64,000 bases of DNA. Source: Streptomyces sp. SirexAA-E (GTDB lineage: Bacteria > Actinomycetota > Actinomycetes > Streptomycetales > Streptomycetaceae). The position numbers and the translations under genes were made by a program. The stretch is taken from the NCBI RefSeq assembly GCF_000177195.2, contig NC_015953.1:3224001-3288000 (forward strand), read 5' to 3'. Each line of letters starts with the position of its first letter. Position 1 is the first letter of the stretch. Positions 17,641-26,079 of the stretch are shown here, piece after piece. The notes beneath the pieces are model-generated. The model was not told where the DNA came from. It ran no database searches and was given only the letters and a program-made list of their open reading frames with translations.

Positions 17641-17719
17641 ATCTCGACCGCACCGCTCGTCCAGGCGTGCTGACGCCTGCGCTCATCCCCTTCTTCCCAC
17701 CCCTGAAAGGGAGTTCGTG

Positions 17720-18359
17720 ATGCCTCGTACGAGCACGATCATCGGCAACAGCCACCTCGTCATCGACACCGCCATGGCCAGACCGGACGCGACGACCATC
17801 GTCGAGCGGAAGGGCCTCGGCCACCCGGACACCCTCGCCGATCACCTCGCCGAGCGGCTGTCCCGTGCCTACAGCCACCACACCGTCGCGCGCTTCGGGG
17901 CCGTGCTGCACCACAACTTCGACAAGCTTGCTCTCCTCGGCGGCGCCAGTGAAGTCCGTTACGGGGCAGGCGAGATGACGGCCCCGGTCCGTGTCCTGGT
18001 CAACGGTCGCGCGGCGCCCATGTGCGGGGGCGAGACGATCCCGGTCGAGGAGATCGTCGAGGCCGAGGTGCGGGCGTTCTTCGCCGAGCGGCTTCCCGAG
18101 GTGTCGGACCACCTCGACATCGTCTTCAACATCACCAGCAACTCCCTGGCGCGAGGGCACATGCGCCCAAGCCGCTCTGTGCGATCAGACCGGCGTGGTT
18201 GCGGTGGCCGACCCTGTCGTGGACGACGAGACGGCAGCGGAACTCCTCGCGCGGGCGATCGAGAAGGCTGAGGACCTGAAGTACGCGGAGGTCCAGGAGA
18301 TCGGGATGGACCGCTTCGATCCGGCCCGCCACTTCAGGGCGATGGCGAGTCGGCCGTGA
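17720..18359 (+). pseudogene. Archaeal-type methionine adenosyltransferase (AdoMet synthetase) remnant, frameshifted
   Basis: The first ~145 codons (start ATG 17720, ribosome-binding site AAAGGGAG) clearly match the archaeal-type AdoMet synthetase family: ATTIVERKGLGHPDTLADHL, VLHHNFDKLALLGGASEV and VLVNGRAAPM. This family is about 400 aa and unrelated in sequence to bacterial MetK. Near 18160-18175 the reading frame shifts; the continuing frame (DQTGVVAVADPVVDDETAAELL and onward) runs to a TGA at 18357 but is far too short to restore the central catalytic region. The TGATG overlap with the next gene shows the original end is retained. It appears to be an internally deleted, frameshifted copy. 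Confidence 0.7.
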
Positions 18360-19365
18360 TGTCGAGTCATCCCAGAGAACGCCCGTTCGTGCCATCACCT
18401 CCTTCAGGCATCCTCATACCTGAGGTCCTTCAGCGCATCCTCGGGGCCCACTGGGAGTTCACCGGCTCCGACAGACAGGTCAAGATCGAGCACGCACACA
18501 GAGGCTCCCCATACCGTCCGCCACGTCAGGCGCCGTCGTGGGAGGAACTACTGGCGGGGCTCACGACGGGTTTCGCGGCGCTAGGCGTCCCGCAGGACAC
18601 CTGTGCCTGCCGCTTCAGTGGGGCCGCGAGACCGAGTTGACGATCTCGGCAGTCCAAGCCCTCGATCCCTATCTCAAGGACGGGCGTCCGGTGACCTACC
18701 GCAGCGGCTTCCTGCCTCAGCCCGTCGTCCGCTTCACCGGGCAGCGCGACACATCGGGTGATCTTCGGCCAGGGTTCCTGACCTCGTTCGTCAACGTCTC
18801 CCGTGTCCAGCCGATCCAGCACATGGACGAGTACGGAGGAATCTTGGACGGCTGGTTCAGCGTGCTGTCACGACTCGGTTTCCACGCGCGCCACATCAGC
18901 GTCCACGGCACACTGACCACTTGGAAGCGCCGCCAAGTCGAGGGCATCACACTTCGCTTCAAGCACTTGGACCTGCCTGTCGGTGACATCGTCCTCCTGT
19001 GGAACGCCGACAACCCTGCCCGTCTGGCCGTGGACCTCGGTACCGGTCTTGAGCGACTGGCCTGGGCACGGACTCGGTTGGGGTGGAGGGATCTCGTATT
19101 CGGCAGGTTCTCATCCCTGGCCCCACCACCGACCCTGGATGCCGTCCGCACCGCCACTCTCCTCCTCGGGCACGGCATCCGTCCCGCCTCGCGAGGAGCA
19201 GGCGGCATCACTCGTCGAGTGATCGCAACGGTCGATCCTGGTGTGGCGAGGTTGGGCGTCAGTTCCCTGGTTCGCGCGTCGTACCGCTACTGGCGGCTGT
19301 TCGGCGAGCTGAAGGCACCTTGGCCAGCCGTGGCCGTGGCGATGGAGGAGGAGCTGGGTGCCTGA
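18359..19365 (+). pseudogene. Unrecognised protein, possibly class II aminoacyl-tRNA synthetase-like, frameshifted
   Basis: The gene starts at an ATG overlapping the previous stop (TGATG), so it is translationally coupled to the AdoMet synthetase-like gene. The first frame (ILIPEVLQRILGAHWEFTG and onward) ends at about 18640. Coding character continues from about 18600 in another frame (ETELTISAVQALDPYL, FLPQPVVRFTGQRD, IQHMDEYGGILDGWF, VDLGTGLERLAW). The combined length would be about 335 aa. GTGLERLAW and QPVVRF weakly recall class II synthetase core motifs, especially AlaRS-like, but I cannot assign the family. The frameshift lies near 18600-18630. Confidence 0.5.
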
Positions 19366-19407
19366 AGGGCTGGCTGTTCGTGTCGCCGTCGGCCAGACCG
19401 ACTGGGA

Positions 19408-21117
19408 CTATCGGCGCCATCCGAACTGCCGTTCGGCGGGTGCCGTGGGTGCCGCTGCAGGTTGTGGATTCAGGTGAGCCGACACCGAAGACGTCATGGT
19501 CGAGCGCCGGCGAGCAGCCTGCGCCCGGCGGTTGGGCACAGGGTTTCGGCTGGTGTGCTGGATGCGAGTGATCAGGACGCGGGCGGGCTGACGGGCGGTA
19601 TGTAGTTCGCGTTGGGCGACTGCTTCCTTGAGGAGCTGGTGGGGTGTGTGGCCGCCGGCTTCGGCATCGGCGAGAACGGTGGCGAGGGCCGGCCAGGCAG
19701 GGTCAGTGAGGATGCGGTCGGCGTAGTCGGGGATGGCTGCGCGGACATCGCGGACGAGGGAGCGACTGGCCTGGTCGTTCGGATGGCGAGTGGCGAGGCT
19801 GTCGATGATGGGCGTGAGGGCTCGGTCGGTGACGGTCTGGAGGTGGTGGAGAGCCTGGCGGGCGGCTTCGGCCTGGTGGGCGTGGTTCTTCGCTTCGTGC
19901 CAACGGGCGGCGACGACGGTGGCCCAGACGAGGGCGCCGAGCAGGGCCGCCAAGGCGCTGCCGTCGGGGCCGGTGGCGGTGTGTGCGATGTCGCGGGCCG
20001 CCGCGCGCAGGGTGTGGGCGACCTGGTTCTCGGCCCGGATCTGGGAGCGCTGAGCACGGACGAACGCCCGTGAAGCGGCTCGCAGTTCGGCGTGGAAGTG
20101 GGCGGGGGCATTCTGGGCGGTGGCTTCGATGAGTTCGCCGAGCGCGGTGATGTGGGCCTGAGCGTGGGAGTCGTCGGCCATGCCAGCATGGAGGATGTCG
20201 AGGGCGTCAGTGGCCTGGTGCCAGGGGGTACTGGGGCGCTCTCGGCGGGCGGTGGGGTGTTCCTCTGGCGGGGTGGTTTCCAGGCGGGCCTTGAGCCTGG
20301 GGAGGGTGAGGTCGGGAGCGATCTTGCCGCCAGGCTGGAAGATCTGTTCGCCGTCTTTGTTGAGGTCGCTGGGGCGGCCGACGGCGTAGCCGAGGAGGTC
20401 TCCGGACGGTCCGCGGCGCGGCTTGACCGCGATGCCGTCGGCTTCGAGGTAGGCGAGGAGTTCTTCAGCGCTGCCGGCGTGGGGGATGGCGGCGCGGATG
20501 CGGTCCTGGAGCCAGGCGCGGCTGGTCTGCTCCCAGCCGAGGCGTTCGGCCTTGTGCATCTCGGCCTGGGTGGGGCGGCGTCCGGCGGTGCGGTCGCCCT
20601 TCTTCAGTTGGCGTAGGCCGTAGTCCTTTTCGACCTGGCGGCAGGCGTCGCCTACGCGGATGCCGCTGTCGTGGAGTTTGGGACGGCGGCCATCTTCGCG
20701 GACGGTGGTGGCGAGGATGTGGATGTGGTCGTCCGCGTGACGTACTGCGATCCACCGGCAGGCCAGGTCGTCTCCGGGTGGGGCGATGCCTGCGGCTTCG
20801 ACGATCCGCTGTGCGATGTCGGCCCACTCCGTGTCGGAGAGGTGCCGGTCCTCGGGGGCTGATCGGACGGGGCAGTGCCAGACGTGGTCGGTGACCTTCT
20901 TTCCGAACTCGCTGTTGCGGAGCCGTACGGGCTCGTCGAGGTGGCGGGCGAGCTGGGTGAGGGTGGCGTCGGGGTTCCGGCCGGGATCGGGCATGCCGAG
21001 CATGGCGAAGCCCGCGACGATGTGCGGATCGAGATGTTCATCGTGCCGACCGGGGCCGTAGAGATAGGCGAGCAGGCCACGAGTGTTGGCCCCGGTCGGC
21101 TTGATGGCGGCTATCAC
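19408..21117 (-). CDS. MobA-type relaxase
   Basis: 569 aa. The N-terminal relaxase domain has the metal-binding histidine cluster in RHADDHIHILATTVREDG and upstream VWHCPVRSAPEDRHLSD, as in actinobacterial MobP-like proteins. A Tyr nucleophile is likely within the first 25 residues (GLLAYLYGPGRHDEH). The C-terminal half is Ala/His-rich and helical. The protein would nick oriT and pilot the single strand of element A. Its start overlaps the MobC stop by 4 bp. It converges with the broken gene ending at 19365. Confidence 0.87.
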   Translation of the reverse strand: MIAAIKPTGANTRGLLAYLYGPGRHDEHLDPHIVAGFAMLGMPDPGRNPDATLTQLARHLDEPVRLRNSEFGKKVTDHVWHCPVRSAPEDRHLSDTEWADIAQRIVEAAGIAPPGDDLACRWIAVRHADDHIHILATTVREDGRRPKLHDSGIRVGDACRQVEKDYGLRQLKKGDRTAGRRPTQAEMHKAERLGWEQTSRAWLQDRIRAAIPHAGSAEELLAYLEADGIAVKPRRGPSGDLLGYAVGRPSDLNKDGEQIFQPGGKIAPDLTLPRLKARLETTPPEEHPTARRERPSTPWHQATDALDILHAGMADDSHAQAHITALGELIEATAQNAPAHFHAELRAASRAFVRAQRSQIRAENQVAHTLRAAARDIAHTATGPDGSALAALLGALVWATVVAARWHEAKNHAHQAEAARQALHHLQTVTDRALTPIIDSLATRHPNDQASRSLVRDVRAAIPDYADRILTDPAWPALATVLADAEAGGHTPHQLLKEAVAQRELHTARQPARVLITRIQHTSRNPVPNRRAQAARRRSTMTSSVSAHLNPQPAAAPTAPAERQFGWRR

Positions 21118-21674
21118 GCGGCTTGGTCCTTCCTGGGGTCGGCGGGTTCGCGCAGGGCCTCGGCGATCAGTTCCAGCAGGTGATGTAGCTCGTCGAGGCG
21201 GTGACGTACGTCGGGTGGGGTGAGGTCGCTGTTGAGGGCACGGGCGATCTGGTTGACGTTGACGCCGATGCGGTTGAGTTCGCGCAGCACCTGGGCGCGG
21301 AACATGTGGGTGCGGCGACGGTCCTCGGACAGCGGCAGGTTCGCGGTGAACCGACCGGTGATGAAGGCGAGGACGATGTCGGCGGCGAAGCCCGATTCCC
21401 CCTTGTAACCGTGTTCACCGGCGGCCTCCTGGAGGCTGGCGTGCTCGTCGCCGGTGAACCGCAGCGGTCCGACGCGGACGGTCCGCTTGGTGCCGGTGAA
21501 ACGACGGATCGCCGGTTGGACGCTCTGCGCTTCTCGCTCGCCTGTTGGCGGCTCGGTGGTGGGTGTGGGGTGGAGGATCTGCTGCTGGACGGTATGGAGC
21601 TCGTTTTGGTCGGGGCCGCCCTCGGCTCCGACCTCCCGGTCCGGCGCCCCCTGGCGCTGGGCTGTCTCCGCCAC
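21114..21674 (-). CDS. MobC-like relaxosome accessory protein
   Basis: 186 aa from a GTG start. A disordered N-terminus precedes a MobC/ribbon-helix-helix-type domain: VGPLRFTGDEHASLQEAAGEHGY and then RAQVLRELNRIGVNVNQIARALN, which is the standard MobC helix pair. It would bend and melt oriT for the relaxase, with which it is coupled by ATGA. The oriT probably lies upstream of it, in 21675-21995, a 320-bp stretch with no convincing gene. Confidence 0.85.
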   Translation of the reverse strand: MAETAQRQGAPDREVGAEGGPDQNELHTVQQQILHPTPTTEPPTGEREAQSVQPAIRRFTGTKRTVRVGPLRFTGDEHASLQEAAGEHGYKGESGFAADIVLAFITGRFTANLPLSEDRRRTHMFRAQVLRELNRIGVNVNQIARALNSDLTPPDVRHRLDELHHLLELIAEALREPADPRKDQAA

Positions 21675-21995
21675 CCCTGGGGCGGAGACCCCGAAGGCCG
21701 GCCTTGAGTCGGACTCGGGGTACTACTGGCTCCGCCAGGGGCCGTCCGTCCGAACGCCTGCCGCAGACGTGCCAGCAGCGTAGGAGACTGCGGCGAGTCA
21801 GGTGGCTCAGAGTGGGTGTCCTCAGGCAGGCGCTGATTGCGCGTCAAGGGAGATGCTCCATGTACGGCTGGGCGTGCGGGGTGGCGATGCTTGCGCGGCG
21901 CGGTCGTCGCGTTGTCCACAGGTGTGGAAAGCTGCGGGCCGGTTGGCCGATGCTCGGGTGACCGGAGGGGTTCCGGGCACCCGAGCAGGCCGGGG
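21675..21995. other. Gene-free stretch upstream of mobC, oriT candidate
   Basis: No supported gene. A GC-rich imperfect palindrome (around 21661-21690, CTCCGCC/GGCGGAG) overlaps the mobC start. The location between mobC-mobA and the DUF2637 remnant is where an origin of transfer usually sits, but I cannot define a nick site. Confidence 0.35.
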
Positions 21996-22741
21996 TCAGC
22001 GCCTGGAGACCTCTATGCCAGCTGCTTCGAGTTCCGGCCGAAGTAGTTCCATCACCTCGGTCTGCCGCTCACTGCCGATCGTCAGGTCTCGGTCCTTCAC
22101 TGCCGCTCGAAGCAGGCCGCGCGTGAGCTTACCGTGCTGATGACCGGTCGTCCGTCCGATGTTCGCCAGCTCCGCGATGGTCGCTTTCGGCGGACGACCA
22201 CCGCTCGACTTGCTCTCCGGAACCTGGGGCGCAGGTTCCGTCCGCTCGTCACCGGAGACCGGCGAACTATCAGGAGCGGCGTCTGGCCGGTGGCTGTGGT
22301 TGATGTCGCCGACCGATCGTTCCTGCGCCTTTACGGAACCCCTGTCCGAGGAGCCGTCGGGCGGTGCGACGAGCTGGTGGATCTGTCGCATCAGGACGCC
22401 GAAGGCGACCATCGCGGCGGCCGGAGGAACGGCTGCGACCACGTAGTCGAGGAGCGGGACGCTGCGCGCAGCATGAGCAGTTCGCCCGCGACGATGAACG
22501 CGTCCAGGGTGGCGGGCCAGGCCCAGCGGCGGATGGGGGTTGCTCCGAGCCCGTGTTGGCCGGCGACGTCGGCGAGGTGCGCGTAGGAGAGCCAGAACGC
22601 TCCGGCTGTCAGGGCGACGATGACGAGGCCAGCCGCGCCGAGCACGAGTTGCTCGGCGTCGACCCGCTTCGTCGGCTGCCTTTCGCTGCGGACGTCGGCT
22701 CGCGGCTGGGGTGCTTGCGTGGTGAGGTGCGGGGCGGTCAA
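21996..22741 (-). pseudogene. DUF2637 membrane protein, internally deleted and frameshifted
   Basis: The 5' part (TTG start at 22741 with AGGAG 9 nt before it) reads LVLGAAGLVIVALTAGAFWLSYAHLADVAG and WPATLDAFIVAGELLML, the DUF2637 opening found in Streptomyces plasmid and element genes. Near 22440 the frame changes. The other frame resumes with LDYVVAAVPPAAAMVAFGVLMRQIH and a C-terminal GGRPPKATIAELANIG region to 21996. In intact homologues about 35 residues containing another membrane helix separate these two parts, so this is a real deletion plus frameshift rather than one miscalled base. Confidence 0.7.
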
Positions 22742-22812
22742 GCGGGAAACTCCTGGGGGTGGTGGTGTGGGGCGTCTTTGCCGTCTCAGCCGTTGCAGGT
22801 GCAGGTCAGCGC

Positions 22813-23139
22813 GGGACGGCAGCGCTCCGGACGTGCCGTCCTGGCGGGCAGCGCCAGCGTCTTGTCCCGATTCGGGACAGGGAGGCGGCGGCTTCGGTTC
22901 GGGCTCCGCCTTGGGACGGCTTGTCCCTCACCGGGACGGTTGCGTTATGGCAGCCGTCCCGGCAAGCAGGACTGTGACCTGCGGCGATACGGCGAGGACG
23001 CCTGGGACGGGGCAAGACGGATCTGGACGCCGTCCCCTGCGGGCTGCACGTTCTCAGGCGCGTGCGCTGCCGTCTTGCCCTCGGCTGCCGTCTTGCTGGC
23101 GTGTGCCCTGACCTGCACGATCACGGCAGGGACGGCAAG
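22813..23139. repeat. Iteron-like cluster of GGGACGG / CCGTCCC repeats
   Basis: At least ten copies of GGGACGG(C) or its complement and close variants occur here, for example at 22813, 22835, 22913, 22933, 22953, 23004, 23029, 23069, 23087 and 23129. A perfect 17-bp palindrome (TGTCCCGATTCGGGACA) is at 22863-22879. No convincing gene covers the stretch. Density and both-strand orientation suggest protein-binding sites such as a replication or partition origin. Confidence 0.55.
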
Positions 23140-23162
23140 TACGGCAACCAGGGAGGTGAGGG

Positions 23163-23900
23163 TCAGGCTTCGCCGCGACGAGCGTCGACGGGGTGGACGG
23201 TCGGGCAGTACCGCCGCCAGGCGTCGAGGAACTTGTTGCGCATGTAGCCCTTGCGCTGCGTCCGATCGGCCATGCGTACATTGCCGGGCCGGATGTCGTA
23301 GTCCCGCAGCATCCCGCTGAGCTCCCGCGAGGTCAGCCCGAAGCGTCCACGCTCTCCCCACGGTGCTTCTGCGTCCGCGTTCAGGTGGCGCAGAAGGTCT
23401 TCGGTTGAGAGGCTGTCCGCCTCTCGCTGGGCGAAGAAGACCCGTCGGATATCGGCGAGGATGCGCGCCCCGCTCGGGTGGTCTTCCTCGGCCGCCACCT
23501 CGACGGCGACCATTCGGGCGCACGCGATCCGCGCGAGCCGTGGCCAGCGACCACCGACCAGGTCGGCGACGATTACCAGGGGCTCCCAGGTGTCGGCGGC
23601 TCGATCCTCGACCGGCATTTCCGGGTCCAGGATCGCGGCATCCTCCAGCAGTGGGAGGGCCCAGGCGCGGATGCGGTCGCGTAGCTCGTGCAGAGCGGGG
23701 ATGTCGCGTCGCGAGCGGAAGGATTTGACCTTCTCGCCCTCGGCCCGGCGGCGCATGCGGATGACGACCGATCGATCCATGACCGTGTCCGGCAGGTCAC
23801 CGATGCCCGCAATGGCCGCCATCGCGAAGGTGGCGAACTTGTGCGGGGTGTGGTCGTTGCCAACGACCCGGGTGACATACCGGCCGCGCTGGTGGCCGGA
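23163..23900 (-). pseudogene. DUF3631 protein, 5'-truncated
   Basis: The frame matches the C-terminal two-thirds of DUF3631 proteins of Streptomyces plasmids: AAIAGIGDLPDTVMDRSVVIRMRRR, then IPALHELRDRIRAWALPL, then SLSTEDLLRHLNADAEAPWG and GYMRNKFLDAWRRYCP. Intact homologues start with a helicase/primase-like ATP-binding part that is absent. Matching sequence stops near 23900 (GHQRGRYVTRVVGND), where the opposite strand begins to look coding. It is probably a replication-linked gene cut by a deletion. Confidence 0.7.
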
Positions 23901-23952
23901 CGCGCTGCGCTGGTTCACCGGGGAGGAGACCGCCCTCGGCGCGGACGACGAC

Positions 23953-24252
23953 ATGCTCCGCTATTTCCGCGCCCACCACACCGCGCAGGAGCAGATGCGC
24001 CGCGCACAGCAAGACGAGGAACACGCCCGCTACCAGGCCAAGACCGCCAACAACGCGGATAGAAAGGCCGAGGCCCTGCGAGCTCAAGCGCAGGCCGCCG
24101 TAGCCGCCGAGAAGGCCAAGACACGCCTGCACCGGGTCCGCGCCTACATCGAGGAAGAGGGCGTCACGCCCCCATACCTGTGGCCCGACGTCATCAGCGC
24201 CATCGAATCGACCGGCACCGACCCCGACACCACCGAGGAGAATGTTCTTTGA
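23953..24252 (+). CDS. Short coiled-coil ORF upstream of integrase (possible 3' remnant)
   Basis: A 99-aa frame from ATG 23953 runs to a TGA that overlaps the integrase TTG start. It contains a long Ala/Glu/Lys helix (ARYQAKTANNADRKAEALRA and onward) and ends VTPPYLWPDVISAIESTG. The open frame extends upstream to about 23890 (RPRWWPDALRWFTGEETAL), so it may be the 3' end of a larger gene lost in the deletion that also removed the DUF3631 5' end. Translational coupling with int suggests an Xis-like or Rep-tail position; no family is recognised. Confidence 0.45.
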   Translation: MLRYFRAHHTAQEQMRRAQQDEEHARYQAKTANNADRKAEALRAQAQAAVAAEKAKTRLHRVRAYIEEEGVTPPYLWPDVISAIESTGTDPDTTEENVL

Positions 24253-25910
24253 AGGGCTCCACCTACCGCCGCTGCTCCTGCCGGGACCCGAAGACCGGCA
24301 AGGAACTCGGCACCTCCTGCCCCAAGCGCAACAGCAGGAACCACTGCACCTACTCCGTACGCCAGGAGCTCTCACCCCGCGAAGGCGGCACCCGCCGTTC
24401 CTTCGCCCGTGGCGGATACGGCAGCCTCAAGACGGCCCAGGCCGATCTCGACCACGTACGCGCGCTCCTCGGGCTCGCCGACTCGGACGACCCCGAGGGC
24501 ACCGAACTCATCGCCGAGATGCTGGCCGAGGTCAGCCGCGAGTGGTCTCCTCTGCCCGAGGTCGAGGAGACGCGGCGGCGCCTCAACTCCGGTCAGGACC
24601 TCATCGGCAGCCTGACCGTCGCCGAATGGCTCGACCGTTGGCTGGCCGGCAAGCGCATACGCAAGTCCGGCCTCAACCGCTACGAGACCGACATCCGCGT
24701 CCACCTGAAGCCGCGCATCGGCGACCGGCGCCTGGACCGACTACGTGTCAGCCACCTCAGCGAGATGTTCACCGAAATCCGCGACGCCAACGCGCAGATC
24801 CTGGAGGACAACGCCCAACGCCGATCCGCAATTGACGAGTTGGCGACCGTCCCATGGAAGGGCACAGAGCACCGTGCCCGCCGTAGGGCGATGAAGGCCG
24901 CGATCGACGAGATGCCGCCCTTCCGGCGCATCACCGGCCCCGCCACCCGTCAGCACGTGAAGGCGACCCTTCGCGCGGCTCTGAACGACGCGATCGGGCA
25001 GCAGATCATCACGTTCAACCCGGCCGCCCACGTGGAGATCGACCCCGTACGCAAGCCGAAGGCGCTCGTGTGGACCGACGAGCGGGTCGCCAAGTGGGAG
25101 CAGACGGGCGAGAAGCCCTCGCCCGTGATGGTCTGGACGCCAGAACAGACCGGCGCCTTCCTCGACTTCGTCGCCGAGGACCGGCTGTACGCGATGTGGC
25201 ACCTGATCGCCTTCCGGGGCCTGCGCCGTGGCGAGGCATGCGGGCAGCCGTGGTCGGAGACGAACCTCGACACCCACTTCCTCACCGTCTCCTCCCAACT
25301 CGTCCAGGACGGCTGGGAAGTGGAAGCGTCCGACCCCAAGACCGACAGCGGCTCCCGCGTGGTCGCCCTCGACGACGACACGGTCGACGTCCTGAAGCGC
25401 CACGGCGAGAGGCAGGGCAAAGCCCGCGAGAAGTGGGGCACTGCCTGGGTCGAGACCGGCCACGTCTTCACGCAGGAAGACGGCTCCTGGCTCCATCCGG
25501 GCAAGGTCACCGACCTCTTCGAGCGCCTCGTCGCCGCCTCCGGCCTCCCGCCGATCCGGCTACACGACCTGCGCCACGGCGCGGCCACTCTCATGCTCGC
25601 CGCTGACATCGACATCAAGATCGTGTCGGACACACTCGGGCACAGCGACACCCGGATCACGCGGGACATCTACCAGAGCGTGCTCCCCCACGTCGGGAAG
25701 AGTGCCGCCGAGGCGACCGCGAAGCTCGTCCCCCTCCAGCGCAAGGCCGAGGCCGAGAAGGCCGCGCGCAAGGCCGCGCAGAAGGAGAAGGCCAGGAAGG
25801 CTGCGTCCAAGGGGGCCGGCGCCGGCAAGGGCGGCAAGCCGAAGAAGGACAAGGCGAAAGCCAAGACCAAGGCCACCAAGAAGGCCACCCGCCACAAGCC
25901 CAAGAAGTAG
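24249..25910 (+). CDS. int: Tyrosine integrase of element A
   Basis: 553 aa starting at a TTG that overlaps the preceding TGA, with GAGGAGAAT upstream; this gives the LKGSTYRRCSCRDPKTGKEL start shared by many actinomycete integrases. An N-terminal Cys-containing arm-binding domain, a core-binding domain near residues 115-245 and a catalytic domain follow. Catalytic residues visible are Arg in FRGLRRGEACG, HDLRHGAA (HxxR), LGHSDTRITRDIY (His and Tyr). The last ~60 residues are an extremely Lys/Ala-rich tail. It stands 127 bp from the right att, the normal arrangement for tRNA-targeting elements, and should recombine the 43-bp tRNA-Thr cores. Confidence 0.95.
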   Translation: MKGSTYRRCSCRDPKTGKELGTSCPKRNSRNHCTYSVRQELSPREGGTRRSFARGGYGSLKTAQADLDHVRALLGLADSDDPEGTELIAEMLAEVSREWSPLPEVEETRRRLNSGQDLIGSLTVAEWLDRWLAGKRIRKSGLNRYETDIRVHLKPRIGDRRLDRLRVSHLSEMFTEIRDANAQILEDNAQRRSAIDELATVPWKGTEHRARRRAMKAAIDEMPPFRRITGPATRQHVKATLRAALNDAIGQQIITFNPAAHVEIDPVRKPKALVWTDERVAKWEQTGEKPSPVMVWTPEQTGAFLDFVAEDRLYAMWHLIAFRGLRRGEACGQPWSETNLDTHFLTVSSQLVQDGWEVEASDPKTDSGSRVVALDDDTVDVLKRHGERQGKAREKWGTAWVETGHVFTQEDGSWLHPGKVTDLFERLVAASGLPPIRLHDLRHGAATLMLAADIDIKIVSDTLGHSDTRITRDIYQSVLPHVGKSAAEATAKLVPLQRKAEAEKAARKAAQKEKARKAASKGAGAGKGGKPKKDKAKAKTKATKKATRHKPKK

Positions 25911-25922
25911 GTACCGAGCGGC

Positions 25923-25945
25923 TCCGCTCACGCATCGCTCACGCA
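25923..25945. repeat. Putative integrase arm site, right end of element A
   Basis: Exact copy of 8282-8304: two CGCTCACGCA decamers separated by T, located 13 bp after the integrase stop and 92 bp before the right att. A related CACGCAAGCAAA motif follows immediately, as GACGCAAGCAAA does at 8074-8085. Confidence 0.65.
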
Positions 25946-25998
25946 AGCAAAGTCTCGGCACCCAAACCGTGTGACGCGTCATGCCCTGAGCAACAGAA

Positions 25999-26031
25999 AA
26001 CCCCAGGTCACGGGCAATGTGACCTGGGGTT
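25999..26031. terminator. Hairpin beside right att
   Basis: AACCCCAGGTCAC (25999-26011) pairs perfectly with 26019-26031 over a 7-nt loop. It is homologous to the tRNA terminator at 8084-8120 and can also end the integrase transcript. Confidence 0.8.
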
Positions 26032-26036
26032 CAACT

Positions 26037-26079
26037 GAGCCGCCTTCGGGATTCGAACCCGAGACCTACGCATTACGAG
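26037..26079 (-). repeat. Right att of element A / left att of element B
   Basis: Identical to 8125-8167. Here too the sequence beyond the anticodon loop (26080 onward) is not the 5' half of a tRNA. The true tRNA must therefore lie further right, beyond a second element integrated in tandem. Confidence 0.88.

Larger units (their letters stand above)
8168..26079. mobile_element. Element A: integrative mobilizable element in tRNA-Thr
   Basis: 17.9 kb between perfect 43-bp att repeats. Core mobility genes are a tyrosine integrase adjacent to the right att, a MobA-type relaxase and MobC. There is no FtsK/TraB-like translocase or secretion channel, so it would depend on a helper element for transfer. 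Element B immediately to the right encodes a transfer apparatus. Cargo is a type I restriction-modification system and an XRE/NUDIX/kinase/methionine adenosyltransferase cassette. Decayed DUF2637 and DUF3631 genes suggest descent from an actinomycete integrative conjugative element that lost replication or spread functions. Confidence 0.85.

Noticed and set aside
22364..23320. Plus-strand open frame of 318 codons
   Set aside because: Low-complexity Arg/Ser/Gly composition and overlap with DUF2637 and DUF3631 coding on the other strand and with the repeat field.
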